A program made the translations under genes and the position numbers. A stretch of 64,000 nucleotides of DNA from JAVJUV01 sp047314965 (GTDB taxonomy: Bacteria > Pseudomonadota > Alphaproteobacteria > Rhodobacterales > Rhodobacteraceae): contig NZ_JBLBVK010000055.1 of the NCBI RefSeq assembly GCF_047314965.1, positions 1 through 64,000 on the forward strand, written 5' to 3'. Below the pieces are notes generated by a model. It had not been told where the DNA came from. It saw only the letters and a program-made list of their open reading frames with translations, and searched no databases. Shown here in pieces: positions 41,588 through 50,226 of the stretch. Each line of letters starts with the position of its first letter. Within the stretch, counting starts at the first letter, position 1.

Positions 41588-42847
41588 TCACCCGGCGCTG
41601 GCCGGCTCCTTTTTGGAGTCCGCATGGATCATCAGCGGCTTTGCGTCCGATGTCACGGCCTCCTCGTTGACCACGACCTCTTCCACACTGTCCAGGCCCG
41701 GGAGTTCGAACATCGTGTCAAGCAGGATGTTCTCCATGATCGACCGAAGTCCGCGGGCCCCGGTCTTGCGCTCGATCGCTCTCTTGGCGATGGCGATCAA
41801 TGCGTCATCCGTGAAAGTCAGCTGAGTGTCTTCCAGTTCGAACAGGCGCTGATACTGCTTGACCAGGGCGTTTTTCGGCTCGGTCAGGATGGTGACAAGC
41901 GCATCCTCGTCCAGGTCTTCCAGTGTTGCGATGACGGGAAGGCGCCCGACGAATTCAGGGATCAGACCAAATTTCAAAAGGTCTTCCGGCTCCAGCTCCT
42001 TGAAGTGCTCGCCGATGGATTTCTCGTTCGGATCGCGGACATCGGCACCAAAGCCCATCGCGCTGCCCTTGCCGCGCTGCGCGATAATCTTGTCCAGCCC
42101 GGCAAAAGCGCCGCCGCAAATGAACAGGATATTCGTCGTGTCGACCTGCAGGAATTCCTGCTGCGGATGCTTGCGTCCGCCCTGCGGCGGTACGGACGCA
42201 ACAGTGCCTTCCATGATCTTCAAAAGCGCCTGCTGCACGCCCTCGCCCGAGACGTCACGAGTGATCGAAGGGTTGTCCGATTTGCGGGTGATCTTGTCGA
42301 CCTCGTCGATATAGACGATCCCGCGCTGTGCGCGCTCGACATTGTACTCGCTCGCCTGAAGCAACTTCAAAATGATGTTCTCGACATCCTCGCCCACGTA
42401 ACCAGCCTCTGTCAGCGTGGTTGCGTCGGCCATGGTGAACGGAACATCCAGGATGCGCGCCAGCGTCTGGGCCAGCAACGTCTTGCCGCAGCCCGTGGGA
42501 CCGATCAGCAGGATGTTCGACTTGGCAAGTTCGATATCGGATTTGCCCGCGTGGTTCAGGCGCTTGTAGTGGTTGTGCACCGCGACCGAAAGAACGCGCT
42601 TGGCATGCATCTGTCCGATGACATAGTCGTCCAGGACATCGCAAATCTCTCTCGGGCTTGGCACACCGTCCGAGGATTTGAGACCGGATGACTTGGTCTC
42701 TTCCCGGATGATGTCCATGCAAAGCTCGACGCATTCGTCGCAGATGAAAACCGTCGGACCGGCGATAAGCTTTCTCACCTCGTGCTGGCTTTTGCCACAG
42801 AACGAGCAGTAGAGGGTGTTTTTGCTGTCGCCAGAGTTGCTTGCCAT
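41588..42847 (-). CDS. clpX: ATP-dependent Clp protease ATP-binding subunit ClpX
   Basis: 419-residue AAA+ unfoldase. An N-terminal zinc-binding domain CSFCGKSQ...CDECVELC (about 14-43), Walker A GPTGCGKT near residue 120, the pore loop GYVGED near 150 and Walker B IVYIDEVDKI near 180 are intact. It unfolds substrates for ClpP. I start at the ATG at 42847; the GTG directly before it is also possible. ClpP lies about 160 bases upstream on the same strand. Confidence 0.96.
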   Translation of the reverse strand: MASNSGDSKNTLYCSFCGKSQHEVRKLIAGPTVFICDECVELCMDIIREETKSSGLKSSDGVPSPREICDVLDDYVIGQMHAKRVLSVAVHNHYKRLNHAGKSDIELAKSNILLIGPTGCGKTLLAQTLARILDVPFTMADATTLTEAGYVGEDVENIILKLLQASEYNVERAQRGIVYIDEVDKITRKSDNPSITRDVSGEGVQQALLKIMEGTVASVPPQGGRKHPQQEFLQVDTTNILFICGGAFAGLDKIIAQRGKGSAMGFGADVRDPNEKSIGEHFKELEPEDLLKFGLIPEFVGRLPVIATLEDLDEDALVTILTEPKNALVKQYQRLFELEDTQLTFTDDALIAIAKRAIERKTGARGLRSIMENILLDTMFELPGLDSVEEVVVNEEAVTSDAKPLMIHADSKKEPASAG

Positions 42848-43011
42848 CACTCAAACCTTTTGGCTTTCGCCTGTTCTCTCTTCGTAATCACCCGTCCGCC
42901 ATCCGGCTTATCCGAGTGGCCACCCTTACCTGGATCGACCCTAGGACAGAGCCGGGACGGGTACAACGCAAAATTGGAATCGGCCTTAAGGCCGAAACCG
43001 AGCGTACCGCG

Positions 43012-43641
43012 TCAGCTCTTGGCACCTTCCGGCACGACCCTGGATTCAACGATTTCGTCGATCAGACCCCATTCCTTCGCTTCATCCGGCGTCATGAAGT
43101 TGTCGCGCTCGAGCGCGTCTTCGACTTTTTCCAGCGACTGGCCGGTATGCCTGACATAGATGTCGTTCAGCCGGCGTTTCAGCCGCTCGGTATGGCGGGC
43201 ATGGATCATGATATCCGTCGCCTGTCCCTGGAACCCGCCCGAAGGCTGATGAACCATGATCGAGGAATTCGGCAGTGAAAGGCGCATGCCCTTCTCACCT
43301 GCGGCCAGAAGCAGCGATCCCATCGACGCCGCCTGCCCCACCACCAGGGTGGCGATCTTTGGCCGGATGTACTGCATCGTGTCATAGATCGACAGACCCG
43401 CGGTCACGACGCCGCCGGGGCTGTTGATGTACATCGAGATTTCCTTCGAGGGGTTTTCGGCCTCGAGGTGGAGCAGCTGCGCGACAATAAGCTGGCTCAT
43501 CCCGTCATGAACGGGACCGTTCACGAAAATGATCCGCTCCTTCAGGAGACGGGAAAAGATGTCATAGGCCCGCTCGCCCCGGCTGGTCTGTTCCACCACC
43601 ATGGGCACGAGATTCATGTAAGTTTCGATAGGATTGTTCAT
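43012..43641 (-). CDS. clpP: ATP-dependent Clp protease proteolytic subunit ClpP
   Basis: 209-residue serine protease. The catalytic triad appears as Ser106 (GQAASMGS), His131 (VHQPSGG) and Asp180 (ERDNFM). The head and handle regions are standard and no change is seen. It forms the 14-mer chamber for ClpX and ClpA. It lies before clpX in the same direction, with about 160 bases between, as is usual. Confidence 0.96.
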   Translation of the reverse strand: MNNPIETYMNLVPMVVEQTSRGERAYDIFSRLLKERIIFVNGPVHDGMSQLIVAQLLHLEAENPSKEISMYINSPGGVVTAGLSIYDTMQYIRPKIATLVVGQAASMGSLLLAAGEKGMRLSLPNSSIMVHQPSGGFQGQATDIMIHARHTERLKRRLNDIYVRHTGQSLEKVEDALERDNFMTPDEAKEWGLIDEIVESRVVPEGAKS

Positions 43642-43772
43642 GGGGTGCCTGCCTTCAATAATCCGGTTCTACCGCAAGGGTGTTGCGAGAGTCTTAGTGG
43701 CGCCCTCGGGGGGCTGCAAGGGCAGCCAGGGCATTCGGGCGATTGAGAGGCCGCTGAAAGTGCCGATGAGGC

Positions 43773-43949
43773 CTATCCACGCTCCGTCCAGGCGTCGAAC
43801 AGATAGTCTGCGGTCCTGTCCGCATCGCGGCGCAATTCGCGGCGGGAAGAACTGATCGCACGCGCGATCGGATCGACGACGACAGGCCAGAAAAACCACA
43901 CGGCCACGAGTAAAAGAAGAAACATCGGAATGGCGGGCAGCACACCCAT
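43773..43949 (-). CDS. small single-pass membrane protein
   Basis: 58-residue frame starting MGVLPAIPMFLLLLVAVWFF, with one membrane helix (about 3-26) and a basic then acidic cytoplasmic tail containing SSSRRELRRDADRTADYLFDAW. An AGGGGGA ribosome site nine bases before the ATG at 43949 is strong and the codon use fits the genome. It lies upstream of clpP on the same strand. I do not know its function. It is short and easily missed by gene finders. Confidence 0.65.
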   Translation of the reverse strand: MGVLPAIPMFLLLLVAVWFFWPVVVDPIARAISSSRRELRRDADRTADYLFDAWTERG

Positions 43950-44162
43950 CACGAATCCCCCTTTTGGTCAGAGCGGCCAGGCAGATTGGCCACCCCGCCT
44001 TTCTTAACACGAAAAGTGGCAAAAAGTTGACGACCCGCGAAGAAATTCCCCTCAATACCAGAGAATTATGAGAATTTTTTAAGGACTTCCGGGTCTTCGC
44101 ACGCAGCCGAGGCACTCGTTCTTTGCTCTTGCGCGCGCCTTTGGTTCCGGCATTCTTGCGCC

Positions 44163-45566
44163 ATGCCACATCAGACAACTCTTCCACGAAACGAAACCGG
44201 TCTTGAGCTTGCCATCGGGATCTTGAAACAACGGTTTGGCGACAGATGTCAGACCGGACTTTCGATCCGCGAGCAACACGGCCACACTACGACTTGGATC
44301 CCGAACCAGCCACCAGATGCGGTCGTTTTCGCCGAAAGCACCGAAGACGTGGCGGATATCGTGCGCGTCGCGGCACAGCACAAAGTTCCCGTGATCGCGT
44401 TCGGCACGGGAACCTCGCTTGAAGGACATGTGAACGCCCCTGCCGGAGGAATCTCTATAGATACCAGCCGGATGAACGCCATTCTTGAGGTCCATGCCGA
44501 AGATCTCGACGTTGTCGTGCAGCCCGGCGTCACGCGCAAGGCCCTGAACGAGTACCTGCGCGACACGGGACTGTTCTTTCCGATCGACCCCGGCGCGGAC
44601 GCAAGTCTGGGCGGAATGGCAGCCACGCGGGCCTCGGGCACCAACGCGGTGCGCTATGGAACGATGCGGGAAAACGTTCTCAGCCTCGAGGCCGTCCTGC
44701 CCAATGGCGAGATTATCCGAACCGGAAAGCGGGCCAAAAAATCATCTGCGGGCTATGATCTGACACGGCTGCTCGTCGGGTCGGAAGGGACCCTCGGGAT
44801 CATCACCGAACTGACCCTGAAACTCTACGGCATCCCCGAAGCCATGTCGGCCGCGCGCTGCGCCTTTCCGACGGTCGAAGCAGCCTGCAACGCTGTTATC
44901 CTTGCCATTCAGACCGGAATACCGATCGCGCGGATCGAGCTTCTGGACGCTGAATGCGTCACCGCGCTCAACAACTATTCCAAGCTGGATCTGCCGGTAG
45001 AGCCGCTGCTGATCATGGAATTCCACGGGTCTCACGCCTCGGTGAAGGAACAGGCCGAACTTTTCGGCGATATCGCGGAGGAGTTCGGCGGCCACGGTTT
45101 CACCTGGACGGCGTCGGCCGAAGAACGCAACAAACTCTGGCAGGCGCGTCACGATGGCTATTGGGCCCTCCTGCAGCTGCGACCGGGTGCCGAGGCCATC
45201 GCCACGGATGTCTGCGTGCCGATTTCGAACCTGGCGGAGGCCGTGACAAGAACCCAGGAACAGGCTGCCGCGATGGGCCTTCTCGCCCCGATCCTTGGCC
45301 ATGTGGGTGACGGAAATTTCCATGCCACACTTCTTGTCGACGGGGACGAAGAGCGTGCCCGCGCCGACGACTTCATCGTCTGGCTCAGCCAGCTGGCCAT
45401 CGAACTGGACGGTACGATCACTGGCGAGCATGGAATCGGACAAGGCAAGATGGCATCGCTCATCAAGGAGATGGACGGCGCTACCCATGTCATGGCGGCG
45501 ATCAAGAAAGCCATCGATCCAGACGGCATCATGAACCCCGGAAAGATCTTCTCTCCGGACACCTGA
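44163..45566 (+). CDS. FAD-linked D-lactate/glycolate-type dehydrogenase (GlcD/DLD family)
   Basis: 467-residue flavoprotein. The PP-loop GTGTSLEGHVNAPAGGISID near residue 80, DPGADASLGGMAATRASGTNAVRYG near 140 and SEGTLGIITELTLKLYG near 200 form the FAD domain. The C-terminal half ends with GHVGDGNFHATLLV near 380 and GTITGEHGIGQGK near 418, the substrate/metal histidines. It oxidises a 2-hydroxy acid, most likely D-lactate, and feeds electrons to the respiratory chain. No GlcE/GlcF partner is present, favouring a single-subunit cytochrome-type D-lactate dehydrogenase. No clear ribosome site is seen. Confidence 0.85.
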   Translation: MPHQTTLPRNETGLELAIGILKQRFGDRCQTGLSIREQHGHTTTWIPNQPPDAVVFAESTEDVADIVRVAAQHKVPVIAFGTGTSLEGHVNAPAGGISIDTSRMNAILEVHAEDLDVVVQPGVTRKALNEYLRDTGLFFPIDPGADASLGGMAATRASGTNAVRYGTMRENVLSLEAVLPNGEIIRTGKRAKKSSAGYDLTRLLVGSEGTLGIITELTLKLYGIPEAMSAARCAFPTVEAACNAVILAIQTGIPIARIELLDAECVTALNNYSKLDLPVEPLLIMEFHGSHASVKEQAELFGDIAEEFGGHGFTWTASAEERNKLWQARHDGYWALLQLRPGAEAIATDVCVPISNLAEAVTRTQEQAAAMGLLAPILGHVGDGNFHATLLVDGDEERARADDFIVWLSQLAIELDGTITGEHGIGQGKMASLIKEMDGATHVMAAIKKAIDPDGIMNPGKIFSPDT

Positions 45567-45655
45567 GTCTCTGCCGCCTCAACCCGCTACGCCAGAAGCC
45601 GCGCTCCGGGCACGGCGCGCATCGCCAGTCGATGCAACCAGGAAGGACCAGCCCT

Positions 45656-46507
45656 TTGTCTGACGATCTCATCATCAAGCCTAAACCGGCCGAGGACCAC
45701 GAGGAAAAAAACGAAGAGAAGGTCTCGAAGGCCAGCCCCCTGCCCTCGAAGGTCATCTATGAAATCATCCGACGCGAGGGCGAGGAGGAACTGGCGCGCA
45801 CGAACAGGTCACTCGTCTGGTCCGGCGTCGCCGCCGGCATGATGATGAGTTTCTCGGTGCTGGGAGAGGCGATATTCCGCACCTATCTTCCGGATGCACC
45901 CGCTTCCTATCTCGTGGAAAACATTGGCTACAGCTTCGGCTTCCTCCTTGTGATCATGGGCCGGCTGCAACTGTTCACAGAAAACACGATCACGACGGTC
46001 TTTCCCTTCCTGAACGACCCGAAATGGTCGGTTGGACTGGCGACCCTGCGGTTGTGGAGCATCGTACTTGCCGCAAATGTCGTCGGGGCCTTCATCGCGG
46101 CGACGGTCATGCATCACACGGCCGCCATCCCCGCCGAACTCAGACCGGCGATCCACTCGCTATCGGAACATGCTACCGGCATGGGAGCCTGGCAAAGCTT
46201 CATGCGCGGTATCCCGGCGGGCATCCTCGTCGCCGCGCTTGTCTGGTCGATGCCGCAGGCCAGCGCGAACCGTTTTTTCATCATACTCGGCTTCACATGG
46301 CTGATCGCTGCTGGCGATTTCACCCATATCATCGCCGGATCAGTCGAAATGGCCTATCTGGTCGTGGGTGGCGAACTGGGTTTGGGCGCGGGACTGACGG
46401 GCTTCTTCCTGCCTGTTCTGGCCGGAAACATCATCGGCGGAACAGCCATCTTCACAATGATCGCCTATGGTCAGGTCGTGGACGAATTGCCCGAACGGCG
46501 CAGTTGA
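45656..46507 (+). CDS. formate/nitrite transporter (FNT) family channel, YfdC-like
   Basis: About 283 residues. A charged N-terminal tail (about 1-40, rich in Glu and Lys) precedes six hydrophobic helices of the FNT fold, with the helix-break motifs SGVAAGMMMSFSV and FMRGIPAGILVA and NIIGGTAIF near the end. The long tail and motif details resemble YfdC rather than FocA or NirC, so the transported anion is open. I prefer the TTG at 45656 because AGGAAGGA sits seven bases before it; the ATG at 45632 overlaps that site. Confidence 0.83.
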   Translation: MSDDLIIKPKPAEDHEEKNEEKVSKASPLPSKVIYEIIRREGEEELARTNRSLVWSGVAAGMMMSFSVLGEAIFRTYLPDAPASYLVENIGYSFGFLLVIMGRLQLFTENTITTVFPFLNDPKWSVGLATLRLWSIVLAANVVGAFIAATVMHHTAAIPAELRPAIHSLSEHATGMGAWQSFMRGIPAGILVAALVWSMPQASANRFFIILGFTWLIAAGDFTHIIAGSVEMAYLVVGGELGLGAGLTGFFLPVLAGNIIGGTAIFTMIAYGQVVDELPERRS

Positions 46508-46511
46508 ACGA

Positions 46512-47093
46512 TCAGACCAGGCCGGCGGGGGCGTATTTCAGCAGCACAGGCACCACCAGCTCCTCTTCATCCACCAGGTGCCGGTCGAGAAATCCTTCGA
46601 CGCTGAGAAGTTCCGCATGAAAGGCGGCGATCGCGTCTGTGGCCGGATCGCCCCCCGCGATGAGCCGCAGCGCACCATTGGCGGCCTCAGCAAACTCGGC
46701 GAGATGACCGTCGATGGCGTGATGATCCAGGTCGAGAATGTCGAAACCCTTCTCGATCCGGCGGTCGAGCGTCTTCATCACAGGGAAGTAATGCGCATCC
46801 TCGATCGAATGGTGCCCATGCAATTCGCCGATGAACATCGACCCATAGCGCGACAGATGGGCACCGAAGACGCGATGCTCCATCGACCGGTCCAGAGCAT
46901 GCTCCGCCTCGCTCTTCATCGTCGCCACAAGCCGACGGAACATCATGTGGCGATCCAGCCAGAAACGGATGAGCCCGCTGAAATTCGGATCGGCTTCCCA
47001 GGCCTCGCGGGGATACTCCTTAAGCAGGACGCGCAATGCCTCGGGCAACGCCGGGCGAGTTTCTAGGGCAAGGTCATTTTCGGATATCGGCAT
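46512..47093 (-). CDS. hemerythrin-domain protein
   Basis: 193-residue helical protein. Candidate iron ligands are in the helices DRHMMFRRLV (about 53-62), GELHGHHSIEDAHYFPVM (about 90-107), LDHHAIDGHL (about 121-130) and FLDRHLVDEEELVVPVLLKY (about 168-187), the usual H, HxxxE, H, HxxxD spacing with some variation. Such proteins bind oxygen, NO or sense iron. The ATG at 47093 fits the domain better than the upstream frame. It converges on the FNT gene with five bases between. Confidence 0.8.
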   Translation of the reverse strand: MPISENDLALETRPALPEALRVLLKEYPREAWEADPNFSGLIRFWLDRHMMFRRLVATMKSEAEHALDRSMEHRVFGAHLSRYGSMFIGELHGHHSIEDAHYFPVMKTLDRRIEKGFDILDLDHHAIDGHLAEFAEAANGALRLIAGGDPATDAIAAFHAELLSVEGFLDRHLVDEEELVVPVLLKYAPAGLV

Positions 47094-47200
47094 GCCGCAA
47101 GACCTAGCATGACGTTTCGCCAAGAAAAGCCCCGATACTATCTGGCCCCCCGGAAGACCTCGGGGTACACGGAAAGAAACATCATCAGCCTGGGATTCCG

Positions 47201-47887
47201 ATGCCGTTCGACCGCTCCATCAAGATCGCCCCTTCCATCCTTGCCGCCGATTTCGCCAATTTCGGCGCCGAATGCCGGGCCGTCGAAGCCGAGGGCGCGG
47301 ACTGGATCCACGTCGACGTCATGGACGGGCATTTCGTGCCGAACATCACTTTCGGACCTTCTACGGCCAAGGCGATCAGGCCGCATATCAAGGGCATCAT
47401 GGACGTTCACCTGATGATCGCGCCGGTCGATCCCTATATCGACGCCTTCGCCGATGCCGGGACGGACATCCTGACCGCCCATGTCGAGGCGGGCCCCCAT
47501 ATTCACCGGACGCTTCAGGCCATCCGCGGTGCGGGTATGAAAGCCGGACTGGCGCTAAACCCCGGAACTCCGGCGGACGCCGCAGCCGAATTGATGGACG
47601 CCGTCGACCTGATCTGCGTGATGACCGTGAACCCCGGCTTCGGAGGACAGAAATTCATCGACATGACCGCCAAGATCCGTCGCCTGCGCGGGATGATCGG
47701 AGATCGGCCGGTTCATATAGAGATCGACGGCGGGGTCGACCCCAGAACAGCCCCCCTGGTCGCAGCCGCAGGAGCGGATGTCCTGGTTGCGGGTTCGGCA
47801 GTGTTCAAGGGCGGCTCAGTCGAAGATCCGGCCCCCTACGGCATGAATATCAGGGCCATCCGGAATGCCGCCGAGGGCGCGCTCTGA
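47201..47887 (+). CDS. rpe: ribulose-phosphate 3-epimerase
   Basis: 228-residue TIM-barrel enzyme converting ribulose 5-phosphate to xylulose 5-phosphate. Motifs IAPSILAADFANFG at the start, VDVMDGHFVPNITFG near 38 (metal Asp and His), DVHLMIAPVDPYI near 67, VMTVNPGFGGQKFI near 143 and the phosphate site EIDGGVDP near 175 are all present. It lies alone between divergent neighbours. Confidence 0.94.
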   Translation: MPFDRSIKIAPSILAADFANFGAECRAVEAEGADWIHVDVMDGHFVPNITFGPSTAKAIRPHIKGIMDVHLMIAPVDPYIDAFADAGTDILTAHVEAGPHIHRTLQAIRGAGMKAGLALNPGTPADAAAELMDAVDLICVMTVNPGFGGQKFIDMTAKIRRLRGMIGDRPVHIEIDGGVDPRTAPLVAAAGADVLVAGSAVFKGGSVEDPAPYGMNIRAIRNAAEGAL

Positions 47888-48098
47888 GTCGCGAGCGCGC
47901 CTGAAAAGCCGCCCAGACACACGATCTGCGCGAAATCTGCAGAGCAAGAGCACAGATTGGCCGTGTTCACGCCATAAAGAAGGGGTGTTTCTGCAACGTG
48001 TGGGAAACGCCTGCCAGTTAGGCTTTCGGCAGCTTGACGGAAACCGAAGTGCAGGCCGATTGTGACACCGGGGGCGAGACGGGGATGCGGCACGCGCG

Positions 48099-48839
48099 AT
48101 GGTACTCGCCGGTACAACTACATTCTACGCTTCACTCGGCCTGCTGCTTGTCTCGCCGGCAACTGGTGCGTTCCTGAAGTTCTGGGCCGACCGCGCCGCC
48201 GAAGGTTCCAGCGTGATCGGCGCCGCCTCCCATTGTGACAATTGCGGGAAACCGTTGCGCTCGACCCAGGTCATTCCGATCGTCTCATGGCTGCTGGCCG
48301 GTGGACGGGCGCGGTGTTGTGGCAAAGACATCCGCCACGGGCTCCTGAGTTCGGAGATCACGGCCGTGGGTCTGGCAGTCTGGGGAATTCTCGCGGCACC
48401 CCAGCACCTCTGGCTTCCGACGCTTATCGTCGCCTGGCTGATCCAGGCCATCGCGCTTCTAGCTGCGCCCGACCGGCGGGCTGCGTTCGCTCTGGCCATG
48501 GTATTGACCTGGCTCGGACTGTTCTGGGCTGCCATGGGCCTGACCGGTCCCTTCGGCATGCATCTTCTGGGTGCGCTGATCGGGGCGAGCTGTGCGGCGC
48601 TTGGAATCCTCGACAAGATACGGGGGGCGCCGACCCTGCTGCTCTTGCCCGCGGGAGCGATCCTTGGGGCGGTTGCCCTTCCGGCCGCCATTTTCCTGGG
48701 GATCGCCCTGGCCCTCCTGCATCGCGGCTGGTGCAGGCTAGCCGACCGGGCCGGAACGCCGCACGCAACATCTGTAGCGATCGGCCTGGCCGGGGGAGTA
48801 TGGCTGGTCTGGCTCTACGGACCGACCCTCGGGCTTTGA
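48099..48839 (+). CDS. prepilin peptidase homologue (A24 family), catalytic motif degenerate
   Basis: 246-residue membrane protein with about seven helices. The N-terminal part has the cysteine-pair domain of type IV prepilin peptidases (SHCDNCGKPLRST, then VSWLLAGGRARCCGKDI, about 45-76). In the C-terminal peptidase part the second catalytic motif, normally GxGDxKL, aligns with GAPTLLLLPAGAILG near residue 175, so aspartate is replaced by proline and lysine by leucine. One possible first aspartate is in APDRR. Methylation/zinc and peptidase functions are therefore uncertain. No pilin gene is nearby. Confidence 0.75.
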   Translation: MVLAGTTTFYASLGLLLVSPATGAFLKFWADRAAEGSSVIGAASHCDNCGKPLRSTQVIPIVSWLLAGGRARCCGKDIRHGLLSSEITAVGLAVWGILAAPQHLWLPTLIVAWLIQAIALLAAPDRRAAFALAMVLTWLGLFWAAMGLTGPFGMHLLGALIGASCAALGILDKIRGAPTLLLLPAGAILGAVALPAAIFLGIALALLHRGWCRLADRAGTPHATSVAIGLAGGVWLVWLYGPTLGL

Positions 48840-48911
48840 ACCACGCCCGACCCATCCACCCGCCCTCGAGCGGCAGGTCGAATTGCCCCCTCACAGCCCA
48901 GAATATCGACC

Positions 48912-48936
48912 TATTGGTAAAAAATACTATCCAATA
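48912..48936. promoter_or_regulatory. candidate operator upstream of the TRAP operon
   Basis: TATTGG (48912-48917) and CCAATA (48931-48936) form an inverted repeat with a 14-base A+T-rich spacer, about 105 bases before the TRAP binding-protein gene. GntR- and LacI-type regulators bind sites of this sort; no regulator gene is adjacent. Confidence 0.4.
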
Positions 48937-49041
48937 CATGTAAGTTCTGGCCAAACCTGAAAACCTTGCTATGTTTCGGCATCCGACCCGCACAATTCGG
49001 AGGCATGAAGCTAGCGGGCACAGGTAAATTGGGAGGACACC

Positions 49042-50139
49042 ATGAAAAAGCTTACCACTCGCCGTGGCGCCATTCGCGCTTTGGCCGGCGCCGGCGCTGC
49101 CGGCCTTGCTGCGCCGCACGTTGCCAGTGCTGCCGCACACGGCACCACGTGGCGTATTCAGTCCAGCTGGCCCGGCGGAGCCGGCCTGCAGATTTTCAAG
49201 GACTGGTGCGCGACGATTGAGGAAAAAACCGGCGGCGAACTGGCGTTCCAGCCCTTCGGCGCAAACGACGTTGTCGGCGACTTCCAGCTTTACGACGCGG
49301 TGAAGAACGGCGTTCTCGAAGCGGTGAACCCATTCACGATCTATGCTCAGGGCATCATCCCTGCGGCGACGTTCCTGACCTCCTATCCGCTGGGTCTGCG
49401 CAATCCGCACGAGTGGGACGTGTTCTACTATGGCCTCGGCGGCCTTGAAATCGCGCGCGAACTCTATGCCGCACAGGGCATGATGTTCGTCGGTCCGGTG
49501 CACCACGGCCCGAACATCATCCACTCGAAAGTTCCGATCCGCTCGATCGACGACTTCGCTGGCCGGAAGATGCGCCTGCCGGGTGGCATGGTCGCAGAAG
49601 TCTTCACCGAGATCGGCGCTGAAACCACGGTTCTTCCCGGCTCGGAGATCTTCCCGGCTCTCGAAAAGGGCACCATCGACGTTGCCGACTACGTTGGCCC
49701 GGCGGTGAACTATGCTCTCGGCTTCAGCCAGGTAACCGACTACATCGTCATGGGTCCTCCGGGCTTCATGTCGCTGTACCAGCCGGTCGACCTCATGGAC
49801 ATCACCGTGTCGATGGACGCATGGAACGCCCTGTCGCCGGAAATGCGCCAGTTCGTGGAAATGGAAACCCATGTCTACTCGGACATGCATCATGCCGCGA
49901 TCCAGAAGGCCGACCAGGAGGCATGGGAAAAGTTCGAAGCCGACGGCACCGAAGTCACCCGCCTCAGCCAGGACGACGTCGAACTGATGACCGAGGTCGC
50001 GGTTCCGATCTGGTTCAACTACGCCAACCGCGACAAGGACGCCGCGCGCGTGTTCAAGATCCAGCTCGACTACATGATGTCCGGCTCTCTGGGCTACGTG
50101 ACGCCCGAGCAAGTCGAAGGTCTCGAACTCGACCTCTGA
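49042..50139 (+). CDS. TRAP transporter substrate-binding protein (DctP family), Tat signal
   Basis: 365-residue periplasmic protein. Twin-arginine signal TTRRGAIRALAGAGAAGLAAP (about 5-25), then a DctP fold with WRIQSSWPGGAGLQIF near residue 37 and the conserved arginine region GRKMRLPGGMVAEVF near 174. LPGSEIFPALEKGTIDVADYVGPA near 194 closes the site. The signature resembles the TakP-like branch that binds 2-oxo or 2-hydroxy monocarboxylates. A GGGAGG site precedes the start. It heads the TRAP operon. Confidence 0.87.
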   Translation: MKKLTTRRGAIRALAGAGAAGLAAPHVASAAAHGTTWRIQSSWPGGAGLQIFKDWCATIEEKTGGELAFQPFGANDVVGDFQLYDAVKNGVLEAVNPFTIYAQGIIPAATFLTSYPLGLRNPHEWDVFYYGLGGLEIARELYAAQGMMFVGPVHHGPNIIHSKVPIRSIDDFAGRKMRLPGGMVAEVFTEIGAETTVLPGSEIFPALEKGTIDVADYVGPAVNYALGFSQVTDYIVMGPPGFMSLYQPVDLMDITVSMDAWNALSPEMRQFVEMETHVYSDMHHAAIQKADQEAWEKFEADGTEVTRLSQDDVELMTEVAVPIWFNYANRDKDAARVFKIQLDYMMSGSLGYVTPEQVEGLELDL

Positions 50140-50162
50140 GACTGCCGTCAAACCGGATTTGT

Positions 50163-50185
50163 CGCCCGGCGCTTGTCGCCGGGCG
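50163..50185 (+). terminator. intercistronic stem-loop after the TRAP binding-protein gene
   Basis: A 9-base G+C stem (50163-50171 with 50177-50185) with a 5-base loop and no T run lies between dctP and the DctQ gene. It has the same position as the stem-loop after the ABC binding-protein gene at 16457. Confidence 0.6.
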
Positions 50186-50226
50186 GCGCGTTCACGGACA
50201 CATCCCTATACCTCAGGACCGAAGCG

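Noticed and set aside
43669..44187. 172-codon minus-strand frame upstream of clpP
   Set aside because: It overlaps in another frame the 58-codon gene that has a strong ribosome site and a clean membrane helix; the longer frame has no domain.
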